Of a stretch of DNA of 64,000 nt, positions 1 through 9,513 are shown piece after piece. A model generated the notes under the pieces. It saw nothing but the letters and a program-made list of their open reading frames with translations, was not told the DNA's origin and did not search any database. The stretch is from Anticarsia gemmatalis. Lineage: Eukaryota; Arthropoda; Insecta; Lepidoptera; Erebidae. The translations under genes and the position numbers were made by a program. Where the stretch lies: contig NC_134775.1 in assembly GCF_050436995.1 (NCBI RefSeq), positions 5,247,124 through 5,311,123 on the forward strand, read 5' to 3'. How positions within the stretch are numbered: position 1 is the first letter of the stretch; the number at the start of each line of letters is the position of its first letter.

Positions 1-752
1 CGTTAGCTGACAATTTTTAGCCGCAATAAATCATAACGATGTGCTTTACTTTTAATCAAAACATTTCATTATCTAGGATTAGGTGCCGCAATAACCAAGG
101 CGCCGAAGTGCTTTGTTTTCATTAAAAAGTCGTGGGAAAATATTCAAGCGACGTCCTTTGTTTGTTATGTACTTAAAAATGAAGCGCATGTGTCCTTTTG
201 TTTCAAGTAACTTTGTTATACACAGGTAAATATGGTTTATGACTTCTGGATCCTACCATGATCATTATGTCTGCTGTTTTTTCGTGCAAAATGATTTAGC
301 TCGTGCGATATTTGTTTGCGCTTCTGGCCAGAACATTTTTTTTATGCGTGTAGGTTATAAATCTTCTTATTATATTTTATCGACGCAAAACAACATCAAT
401 TTCTATTAAAGGTAACTGAATTTTAGTTAAAATTTATAATTATAAAATTTTAGTTAAAATTATAGTTCTTATCTAATTTCACAAAAGGTTGTTAAATCCT
501 GAATATGTGTTATGCCCGCCCATGGGCGGGTTCGGCATGAAAAGTCGGAATTGACTTTTTTCCAAACCTGAGATATCTGCAGGCCGTTTTGATAACGAAT
601 AAATTTTAGTAAAACGAATCATTTCACAAAATCTTTCATTTTTCTAATGGTTATTGGCTTAGATATCGGAGGTTAAAATCCAACCGCCCATGGGCGGGCT
701 CGGCGTGTCAGTAAAAACGTTTCACCCGCCGATGGGCGTGCACGGCACTGAA
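1..752. other. Non-coding, AT-rich left edge
   Basis: I see no gene here. The stretch is AT-rich, with short A/T repeats around 419-470. It is interrupted by three related GC-rich palindromic motifs at 515-740. An apparent start codon at 690 only extends a reverse-transcriptase remnant upstream through these motifs and is not believed. Confidence 0.6.
515..740. repeat. Three near-palindromic GCCCATGGGC motifs
   Basis: CCCGCCCATGGGCGGG at 515-530 is a perfect 16-bp palindrome. CCGCCCATGGGCGG recurs at 684-697, and a degenerate version lies at 723-740. Each is followed by a CGGC(A/G)-type tail (CGGCATG, CGGCGTG, CGGCACTG). I do not recognise the family. The motifs stop just before the reverse-transcriptase remnant begins. 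Confidence 0.6.
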
Positions 753-1628
753 TGGGTTAATGACCTCCCAAAAATTACCATGCATAAGAGTATTTTGTTT
801 GCGGATGATAGTACCATTATATTCACTGGACCGAATAAATCATTTATTGAGCATGAGATTAACATTACTCTAGAGAATACAATTAACTGGTTGACATCGA
901 ATAATTTGGACATAAATCTTGACAAAACGCATTTAATGACATTTCACAATAGAGTAACTAGCCAATAGTAACTAGCCAATATGGATATTCACTTTCGAAA
1001 CACACATATTACCGAAACTTGCACAACGAAATTCTTGGGGGTACATATAGACCATAACTTAAGCTGGAAACAGCACATTGACTCATTATGTAGTAAATTA
1101 AACACTTACTCCTATGCGCTATATAAAATCAATAAAACAGTGAGCGATACCGTAATTATAACAGCTTATCATGGTTTTGTAACACCTCTCTTGAGGTATG
1201 GTATTGTGTTCTGGGGTAACGCTACGGATAAAGAAGCTGCATTCAGGGCACAGAAAAAGTGTATACGGGCTATGCGTCATCTAAAACCGACAGATACTTG
1301 CAAACCACACTTTATTGATTTTAATATCTTGACCCTGCCTAGTCTGTATATACTTGAAGAAATATTGTTTGTAAGAAAGCATATGTATTTATTTGAAACT
1401 CTAAAGAGCAGAAGACATAATTTAAATGTTTGTATACCAAAAAACAAAACGGCTTTAGTAAATAAAAGCATACTATGTATGAGTGCTCGTATATATAATC
1501 ATTTGCCAAATGCACTACTCCAAGTTTCTGAATTTAATGTCTTCAAAAATAAAGTAAAAACTATTTTAGTAAAAAAATGTTATTATTCTATTAATGAATA
1601 TTTTAACGATAAGGATATATTAAAATAA
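753..1628 (+). pseudogene. 5'-truncated non-LTR reverse transcriptase remnant (NL1)
   Basis: The translation starts inside the RT domain just before the catalytic motif FADD (about residue 12 from VNDLPK). It runs through the palm/thumb (NLDINLDKTHLM, then KFLGVHID) to a C-terminus ending in YYSINEYFNDKDILK. Everything upstream, including the endonuclease and the first RT motifs, is missing, which is the usual 5' truncation of target-primed retrotransposition. A 14-bp tandem duplication (953-966 and 967-980) interrupts the frame and supplies the TAG at 966-968. The frame is open again from 981. It is clearly related to the next copy at 1838-3226 but is not the same insertion. CR1/Daphne-like or Jockey-like; the clade is uncertain. 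Confidence 0.85.
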
Positions 1629-1837
1629 ATATATTGAATTAGATTATTTTGGTTGATATTTTAATTGTATTCTTCTTTCTTTAGTTTGACATTTTGATTG
1701 TATTGTTCTCTTTAATTTGATATTTCTATTGTACTGTTCTGACATCTTGTTCGTAAATTTATTTTGTTATTTTAATTCAATTTTATATAAATTATATAAA
1801 TATATAAATATAAATTATATAATAATATAAATTAAAA
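1629..1837. other. AT-rich 3' UTR of NL1 and junction to NL2
   Basis: About 200 bp of strongly AT-rich sequence with imperfect repeats of a TTTGATATTTTAATTGTA-like unit, then ATATAAATTATATAAAT runs. It is probably the 3' untranslated tail of the preceding remnant. No gene is visible. Confidence 0.5.
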
Positions 1838-3226
1838 ATAAGTATTGTTAAACCCCTATTCAAAAAAGATAACAAAAAAGACGTCAATAACTATCGACCC
1901 ATTGCCCTAATACCTATATTCTCAAAAAATTTTGAGAAAGTCATTTACCAGTCAATGTATAGTTACCTTGAAAAATATAAATTACTGACCAACGAACAAA
2001 AAGGTTTTAGGAAAGACAAAACCATAAATATGGCCATCTATGAATTCCTAAACGACATTATGCCAGAAATGGATAATGCATCCCTAACCTGTGCGATATT
2101 CATGGATATGTCAAAAGCTTTTGATTTAGTCGATCACAAACTGCTTCTTTTAAAACTTAGTGCCTATGGGATACGTGGGAATGTACTTGCTTTGTTAGAA
2201 TCGTACTTAAGCAACAGAAAACAATATGTAGAGATAGTGAACATTTGTACAACCTCCAAAATAGAGAAAAAATATCTATCAGATGAAAGGACAGTAACAA
2301 TCGGAGTACCACAGGGAAGCGTCCTAGGGCCACTGCTTTTTCTTATTTACATTAACGACTTTCCAAAGCATGTCTCATATCCGATGGTATTATTCGCAGA
2401 TGATAGCACTATCATCATCAAACAGGACAAAGTCAATGATCTAGAAACGAATATAAACATTGCATTAAACCAGTCAGTACAATGGTTGGAACAAAACAAT
2501 TTAGTAATAAACCTATCCAAAACTAAAATCATGTACTTTCATCAAAGACAACCAAAGGTTCCGATGCAAGCTATAAATTTCACTGATCAGCAAATAGAAG
2601 TAGTGACCCACACAAAATTTCTTGGTCTTGCTATAGACAATAACTTAAGTTGGAAACATCACGCTAGTATGCTTAGCAATAAATTAAGCAAATTCTCTTA
2701 CGCTCTGTATAGCCTAAATAAAAAAGTTAACCGTGATGTTGTATTAACTGCATATCATGGATACGTGGGTTCTGTGCTACGCTACGGAATAATCTTCTGG
2801 GGTAACTCTTGCGCAAAAGATATTATTTTCAAAGCCCAAAAGAGATGTATCAGGGCAATATGCCATTTAAAACCTACTGACAGTTGCAAAACACATTTCA
2901 CTGACTTAAACATATTGACAGTCCCTTGTTTGTATATTTATGAAGTAGCTGTATTTGTAAGAAATAACATTGCCTTTTTTGAAAAAGTTTCTGACAACCG
3001 AATACGAACCACAAGAACAGCCTATAAACATAATATATGCATAAGGCCATCAAGAACTGCTCTAATGCACAAAAGCATTTTTTGTATGGCACCAAAAGTG
3101 TATAACAAAATTCCAAATAAAATTAAAGAACTTACCGATGTACAATTTAGAGTTAAGCTAAAAATGTTTTTAATTCAAAAAAGCTATTACAGCATTACTG
3201 ATTTTTTAAATGACTCTCTGTGATTA
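1838..3226 (+). pseudogene. 5'-truncated non-LTR reverse transcriptase (NL2)
   Basis: The open frame can be read from about 1844, well before the first ATG at 1955. It enters the RT domain at the fingers motif (KPLFKKDNKK, then YRPIALIPIFSK). It continues through FMDMSKAFDLVDH, GVPQGSVLGPLLF, the catalytic LFADDST (near 2390), and the thumb and C-terminal region to YYSITDFLNDSL. From there to the stop the frame is intact. The apurinic endonuclease and ORF1 are absent, so this is a dead-on-arrival copy. It is a sister of NL1 and is followed by a 3' UTR and a short-repeat tail, as in CR1/Daphne-like elements. Confidence 0.88.
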
Positions 3227-3405
3227 TTATGTTTGTGTTCATTTCAGTTATTAATTTTAAGCTTTTTGTTTTTGTATACCATACTGATTTTTTACTTTTC
3301 TTCCTTTCATAATTACATGTGCTAAGTGTGTAAGCCCATTGGCAGGTTCTTGGAGAGACGAAATATTTTGTAAGACCTTACTGTACCCAAAATCACACCA
3401 ATAAA

Positions 3406-3452
3406 TGATTTGATTTGATTTGATTTGATTTGATTTGATTTGATTTGATTTG
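3406..3452 (+). repeat. (TGATT)n tail of NL2
   Basis: About nine tandem TGATT units end the 3' UTR that follows the NL2 stop codon. Several non-LTR clades (CR1, Daphne and relatives) end in short tandem repeats rather than poly(A). I therefore read this as the element's 3' terminus, not a chance microsatellite. Confidence 0.7.
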
Positions 3453-3682
3453 GTGGACATGACTCACTTAGGTACTATTGTCATTACATATTTTGTCATT
3501 TGTTATTTTATTTTGGTTTAAATAATTATTAATGTTATGCATCCAATACAATTGTGACTGCTTGTGTATAATGACTAGTCTGTAAATTTAAATATTGCAT
3601 TCCTTAAGGTGAAACATGGAAGAAACATTAAATACCTACTGTAACACCACATATATGTAACACCCATGTTTTATTAATAAAG
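3453..3682. other. Unassigned AT-rich gap
   Basis: About 230 bp of AT-rich sequence between the NL2 tail and the TTA repeat at the 3' end of DongA. I see no gene, RNA or recognisable repeat. It may be the pre-insertion target. Confidence 0.4.
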
Positions 3683-3708
3683 TATTATTATTATTATTAT
3701 CATTATTT
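3683..3708. repeat. TTA/TAA microsatellite at DongA 3' end
   Basis: TATTATTATTATTATTATCATTATT lies directly at the 3' end of the minus-strand element. This is the expected target or terminal repeat of Dong-like insertion. Confidence 0.75.
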
Positions 3709-3799
3709 GGGAACTTTTATTTTTACTCAGTTACTAATAACCGGTTGATTAATGACGGCTACGGGTACGTACCAAGTAACCGCCATTGAATTTAAATTT

Positions 3800-5277
3800 G
3801 TGCTAAAACTCCATGTCCTGACTCATCAGTTTGCATAAACTTGCGAACAATCCTACATGTGTTTAATATGGCTGCTTTCTGTATGTTAATGTAGATGTTT
3901 GGTGGAAGATCAAGTAACTTAAGGCTATTGTGTAACTGTTTGGGGATCACCCCCGTGGTAGATATTACTATTGGGACTATGTAGACTTTATCGGCTTTCC
4001 AAATTCTTGCTATCTCTTCTTTCAGTTCTGTATATTTATTTATTTTCTCTGTTATAGTTTTAAGTAAATTGTGTGTATTTGGGACAGCTATATCAACTAA
4101 GTATATAATTTTTTCTGATTTTTATAATGTATAGTCTTGTCAGTTAAAATTGCGCGATCGTAGTACATTTTGTAGCTATTGCTTTCTAAGACTGGACTAG
4201 GGGAATATTTATAGTAGGGGGTGTGAGTTTCGGGGATGAGGTTATATTTGATGGCTAATTTTTGATGAATTATGTTAACTATTTGGTTATGGCGATGAGT
4301 GTAATCAGTTTGTGTGAGTGTGGCACATGCTCCTGTAATATGTTGAATAGTTTCTGGTTGCATGTGGCACTAACGACATTTATCATCAGAGGCATTGGGA
4401 TCTTTAATAATATGTTTTCTGTAATTTTTGGTATTAATAACTTGGTCCTATATTGATATAATAAAGCCTTCAGTTTCTGGAAATAAGTATCCACTAGTTA
4501 ACCATCTATTTGACGCTTTACAATCTACATGGTTCTGTTCCAAATCATGAGGGTGACGACCGTGCAATACTTTTCCTTTCCATTGCTCAAGCTTCTGTTT
4601 TTGTATGTCAGTCAGTCTGTCAGTAACTACATTTGTATGATCTGCTAAACTAAGTGGTGTAAATTTAATATCGTTTTCTATTATAGCCCTATGTAACTCA
4701 CTTGCCTTTGCCTTATTCTTAAAGAAAGATCGAAGGTTTTGTAACTGTTTCTCCCAGAGTGCCGTGATGTCTATTAGACCTCGGCCTCCGTTTATTCTTC
4801 TAATTGACATTCTTTCTATGGCTGATTTCGGGTGTAAGTAATTGTGTTTAGTGAATGTAGTTCGGATCTTAATCTCTAAGCTATTTAGGTCAGTTTTTGT
4901 CCATTTCACTATTCCAAAGGAATAAGTGAGTACTGGTATTGCATACGTATTAACTGCTTTGATTAATCTCTTTCCTGTAAGTTGTGTTTTGCATATTGAT
5001 ACTAATCTATTTTTAAACTCTTCTGTGAGTGATTTTTTAAGTGTGATATGGTCTAATTGTGTAGCTTGTTGGTATCCTAAATATTTGTATAGCTCATCTT
5101 GTCTCATGGCCGTTATAATATCTCCTTGTTGCGTCGTTAAATCTCCGGGTTCTATCTTTCCTTTTTTAATATTTATAGTTCTACATTTTTCCAGTCCAAA
5201 TTCCATTTTAATATCTCTGCTAAATGTTGCTGTAATATCTGTTAACTTTTTCATATCCTTAATCGTCCGAGTATATA
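3800..5277 (-). pseudogene. DongA ORF, C-terminal half (RT thumb, CCHC, endonuclease)
   Basis: Continues the DongA protein after the Tc1 insertion, starting in the RT just downstream of YMDDIKL (KKLTDITATF, MEFGLEKCRTINI). It runs through the thumb to FPETEGFI. TAG codons at 4448-4450 and 4370-4372 then interrupt it. After the second stop the frame resumes with the C-terminal zinc motif remnant (TIQHITGAC). It then loses about 13 codons around 4105-4120 that hold the RPD part of the restriction-like endonuclease in DongB. VDIAVPNTHN and the C-terminus are still readable to about 3800 after a frame change. DongB gives the intact reference. This half cannot encode a working protein. Confidence 0.85.
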
Positions 5278-6897
5278 AACTCCTTTGCAAAAAAAACGGG
5301 CGGGTTTGATTTTTTAACATTATTGGTAATAATTTAGTTCTTCAGAGGTTTTAATAGCCAAACTATGTTACTGGCACTTAATAAAGAGTCTGGGTATGAA
5401 AAAAAGTTCATTCCAAATTCAAAACTTTTGTTTTTTTAACTATTAATCCCTTTTTCATTTTGTGACACTTTTCGGGTTTGCGGTTAAAAGGTTATCAAGC
5501 AACTAAAAGTAACTTTTGTTATTTTTAGTACAACAATTTATGTTTATCGCATAATTCTGCCTTATTGTGACTTAAAACAGATATCTATGTGTCTATCGTA
5601 ATGGCAGAAAAAGCAATAAGAGCTAGTAAATTTAAAAATTATAGCGCTGCTGGAAGAGGGGTGTAGCCAATGTTACGTCTCACAGCGGTTAAACGTGAGT
5701 CGTTCAACCGCACAAAGAACCTGGACTCGATACCAAGAGACAGGTTCCGTTCAGAGAAGGCAAGGTTCTGGGAGAAAACGTTGCACACAGCCGCGAGACG
5801 ATCGCTTTTTAGTGACTCAGGCGCTGAGGAACCGCAAATGCAGTTACATAGACCTCAAAAGAAACCTTGAAGAGGTACGGGGAGCACAAGTTAGCCTATG
5901 GACTGTGAGGAGAAGACTTTTAGCTGCTGATATACGTAGTCGACGACCAGCGCGGGCCCCCAAGTTACTCCGTGAGCACCGGATTGCGCGGTTGAGGTTC
6001 GCTAAAAATTGCCTATCTTGGACACCAGGTAACTGGAGTAGCGTACTCTTCTCCGATGAGTCTGCATGGTGAGGACCGACGTCGGCGAGTGTTACGAAGA
6101 CCAGGGGAACGCTATGCCGATGTGTGTTTTGAAGAAATCACCCCTTATGGTGGAGGGTCCGTTATGTTTTGGGCGGGCGTAACTTCCAACTATCGTACCG
6201 AGATAGTATTCATAGAAAATGGCTCACTAAATGCGCATAGGTACATAACAGAAATCCTTTCTCAAAATGCACAACCCGCACTGACTGTAATTGGTGAAGA
6301 TGCCATTTACATGGACGATAATGCTCGGGCCCACTGTTCTGGCGACGTAGATGCTTATATGCAAGAGGTCGGTATTCGTCGTTTGGATTGGCCAGCGCGG
6401 AGCCCCGACCTTAACCCCATTGAGCACGTTTGGGACCTCCTAAAAAGGCGAGTACGATCTGTTCAACCACCTCCACAAAACATCAGAGAGCTTAAACGTG
6501 TAATCTCGACTGAGTGGGAACACATTCCACAGGACACCATCAAAAGCCTGGTGGGAAGCATGCCAAGACGATTACATGCCGTAATCGCTGCAAGAGGAGG
6601 TCATACTCGTTATTAATTTTTATTTTTTAATGTCTCTTTTATTAAAATACCATAAAAATACTCGTAGTCTTAATTTCATTATACCCATAAAAATGTCCAT
6701 TTTAACACGGCTCTCTGTTTACATTGACTAAAACACCGATACCAGGATAAAAGTGTTAAAAAACTAGATTCTCATTGATAATAAGAAATTTCTAGTCATC
6801 CAAGCTAATGACATACTAAAAATATAATAATATTTACCCATAGAAAAGCTAAGGTAAAGTGTGTGTGTAAGGTGCCCGTTTTTTTTGCAAAGGAGTG
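5278..6897 (+). mobile_element. Tc1-like DNA transposon inserted in DongA
   Basis: A 1620-bp element with 23-bp perfect terminal inverted repeats at 5279-5301 and 6874-6896 (starting ACTCCTTTGC, with an A8 run and CGGGC). It is flanked by TA dinucleotides at 5276-5277 and 6898-6899, the Tc1/mariner target duplication. It lies opposite in orientation to DongA. The DongA frame matches the DongB protein on either side of the TA, so the insertion is simple and precise. It encodes a decayed DD34E transposase. Confidence 0.88.
5629..6616 (+). pseudogene. Tc1 family DD34E transposase, frameshifted
   Basis: The N-terminal HTH is readable (LLEEGCSQCYVSQRLNVSRS, then TAQRTWTRYQETGSVQRRQG). An AT-hook-like GSGRKR linker and the DDE domain follow. 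The first Asp is in LFSDES (about 6050). A small deletion with frameshift near 6061 removes the next residues and makes the TGA at 6070-6072. The frame resumes at LHGEDRRRRV. The second Asp is in MDDNARAH and the Glu in SPDLNPIEHVWDLL, with exactly 34 residues between them, which is the Tc1 signature. The N-terminus also needs a frame change near 5615-5635 to reach an ATG (5601). The element is immobile on its own. Confidence 0.85.
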
Positions 6898-9318
6898 TAG
6901 TTTTATATCATCCATGTAGACCAGGTGAGCTATAGTTATTTCCTTGTTGTCGTTCATTAAACTGTATCCTATTTTCTGTTGATTAATTAAGTAAGAGAGT
7001 GGATTGAGGGCTAGGCAAAACCACAATGGGCTCAAGGAGTCGCCTTGATAAATTCCTTTTTTAATTTGGATTTCTCTAGTTGAAATATTTTTGAAATGTA
7101 ATGTAGTTTTCCAAAGTGGCATTAATTCATTTAAAATACTAATTAAAGCAGGGTTAATTTTATAAATTTGTAAAACTTTAAGTAGCCAAGAGTGCGGTAT
7201 ACTGTCAAATGCTTTCCAGTAATCTATATAAGTACAGTGCAAATTCCTCTTTTTTGTATAAGCGTGTTTGTGAATCGTGGAATCTATTATCAATTGCTCC
7301 TTGCATCCCATGTGACCCCGTCTACATCCTTTTTGTTCTTCTGCGATTATACTATTTCTTTCAGCATGCGAGTAGATATTGTTGGTGATTATTGCTGTAA
7401 ATATTTTATAGATGGTGGGAAGGCACGTGATCGGTCTATATTGAGAAGGGTCATTACTGATATTCTTTTTGGGGATCATGTAGGTTATTCCTTTGGTGAT
7501 AAATGGGGGAATAGGTTGTTTCTTTAATATTAATTCGGTAAAACATTTAGCTAATGGTCGATGTAGTAGGGTAAGGTTTTTGTACCAGAAGTTATGGACT
7601 TTATCAATACCTGGGGATTTCCAATTATGCAGTCTCTTAGTAACATTTCTCAAGTCATCTACTGTAACTTCTTCAAATTCCATGTCATGTAACTGACTCC
7701 ATCTTTCTTCCTCTTCCTTTATCCAAGCTGCTTCTAAATTATGATCCGTCTCCCTTTCCCATATACCTGACCAAAATTCTTCAAGATTTTCTTTAAAAGT
7801 TGATTCTAGACTAACATCACTTTCATTTGTATGATTCCCTGATCTAATCTGTCTGTAAAATATCTTTTCGTTTGTAGCAAATAACTTGTTTTCATGTTTT
7901 CTTTTAAGTGCTTTTTTATATCTTGCTAATCGGTTTGCTTTAAGCGCTAATTTTTGTTTAAGTGTATCAAGAAATTCTTCTGGGGTTTTGTTACTATTTT
8001 CGTGTCTTGTATGTACTTTGAAGTTCCTAAATATATGATCTACTCTACTGACTACTTTTCGTGATCTATTACCTGTGATATATTGTGTAAGCCTACCTAT
8101 ATCCGCTCTGAGTCGTGAAATATCTTTTTGAAGCCGAATTTGCCAAGGGGGGTCAGAACGTGTTGGAGTATTTGTTGGTGGGGGATCGTTATGTATTTTG
8201 TATTCTAATTCTTCAGTGATTACTATAGCTGTGCAATATATGAGGGTGTGAATATCGGTCAAAAGTATATTTTCTGTGAGAAATTGGTCGAGTATGCTAT
8301 TATTAAATATTGCTATAAGATTGTTAAGCCGTTTGCTGTAGTTTAATTTAGGTAATTTTGGTCGCAACGTAGGATCCATTCCTCCATACTCCAATAGTTT
8401 AGTTTGCAGTTTATCTATCAATTTTGTAGTAATTTCATCATTGCAAGATTCCTGATTAACTATTTCTATTTCAGATTCTAATAGTATGTTATGTGAGGAT
8501 GATGTTTGTGTGGAGATGTGATTGAGTGATTCCTGAGTGAAAGATGTAGCGATTGATGAGGTTTGTGTGAAGGGAATATTTGTATTAGAGCTAATCAATG
8601 GTGTGTTGTGATCTATTTGTGAATTTAGTGTGGTATTTAACTGTGTATTTGAGTCAGTTTCTGCTTCTTCCCTACTTATTTGCAATGCCACTTCCTGTTT
8701 CATTTTTTCTATGGTATTATCTGACAGCATTTTATTTCTAATGATGGCCCTTCTTTGATCAGCAATCCTTTGTGCTGAGACTGTTAACTGCGGATACTTT
8801 TGTGTAAAGCGGTCATGGAGTCTTTTGCAATACATTGTCTTATCTGTTTCGAGTTTAGTTATATGAAAATACGTGCGCATAATAAAAGTATTTATTTCGT
8901 CATTCCATTGCATGCGCACTCGGGTTTTGCCAGCTTTGGTGGTCGCAGGTTTAAAGGCAATTGCCTCCTGCGAAACATCCTCAGTTGGGGTAGTAACTCT
9001 AATGCTAGAACATTCTGGAGGGGGTTGATTAACATTAATATCTATAGTGCTAATAGTAGATGGGGATGATGACACTGAGGGTGTGTATGAAATTGTACTT
9101 GGGCTAAATGGTTCTATTGGACTGTCAATTCTGTCTGTAAGTCGGTCAATTTCGTCGGTTGGGTCGGCTGTCATATTTTGGCTGATGGGAGCCCGCCTGC
9201 TCAACTCCTCATCACTAGCGGTTCGCATGCTGTAACACCCAGCGCTAGCTCCAGGTGTGCCCCGGCGATCGCCCCCGGGAAGCGGTCCTATACGTTTCCT
9301 TTTACTTCTAGTCTCCAT
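6898..9318 (-). pseudogene. DongA ORF, N-terminal half (HTH module and RT to YMDD)
   Basis: Starts METRSKRKRIGPLPGG, almost the same start as DongB. A Ser/Thr-rich linker follows, then one W-D-QRR helix-turn-helix-like module (about residues 134-215: VRMQWNDEIN ... RIADQRRAIIRNKML). Next come a spacer with coiled-coil character and the RT (NWKSPGIDKVHNFWYKN, YRPITCLPTIYKIF, YIDYWKAFDSIPHSW, GIYQGDSLSPLWF, HLVYMDDIKL). Coding ends at the Tc1 TA at 6898-6899, and the residues after YMDDIKL come from transposon sequence. A Gly/Arg position is altered in the usual DYRKAFDS motif (DYWKAFDS). The family uses one long ORF for DNA binding, RT and endonuclease. Confidence 0.86.
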
Positions 9319-9428
9319 GTTGAATGGGTTTTCAGAGCCATGTTAGCCGCGCCAGTAACATAATTATCGCGTGTCCGCCCCCCACGTATGTCTGATGGTC
9401 GACTTGGACGTATGGTTGTTTAGGGGGC
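9319..9428 (-). promoter_or_regulatory. DongA 5' UTR, possible HDV-like ribozyme
   Basis: This 110-bp leader between the element's 5' terminus and its ATG differs from the DongB leader (13627-13736) at only about three positions, although the proteins have diverged widely. Its 5' GCCCCC can pair with a downstream GGGGGC, and a CTAA follows a CGCG/CGCG hairpin. See the DongB leader and the findings for the proposed fold. Confidence 0.5.
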
Positions 9429-9439
9429 TTATTATTATT
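9429..9439. repeat. TTA repeat shared by DongA 5' end and DongB 3' end
   Basis: TTATTATTATT is all that separates the two head-to-tail elements. One evidently inserted into the TAA tract bordering the other. Confidence 0.75.
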
Positions 9440-9513
9440 TGGAAATTTTTTATATCTCCCTCTTTTGGAGGGGTGAACTGCACATCACGCGGGCCTAAGC
9501 CAAGCGCGGCATG

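Larger units (their letters stand above)
3683..9428 (-). mobile_element. R4/Dong-like non-LTR element, broken (DongA)
   Basis: A minus-strand element. Its 5' end at 9428 and 3' end near 3710 both abut TTA/TAA repeats (9429-9439 and 3683-3708), the target preference known for the Dong branch of the R4 clade. One long ORF would start at 9318 and end near 3800. It is split by a Tc1 transposon (5278-6897) and carries two nonsense codons and a small deletion in the endonuclease. Domain order: N-terminal HTH-like module, RT with YMDD, CCHC motif, restriction-like endonuclease. The last 110 bp of 5' UTR is nearly identical to that of the neighbouring DongB. Confidence 0.85.
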
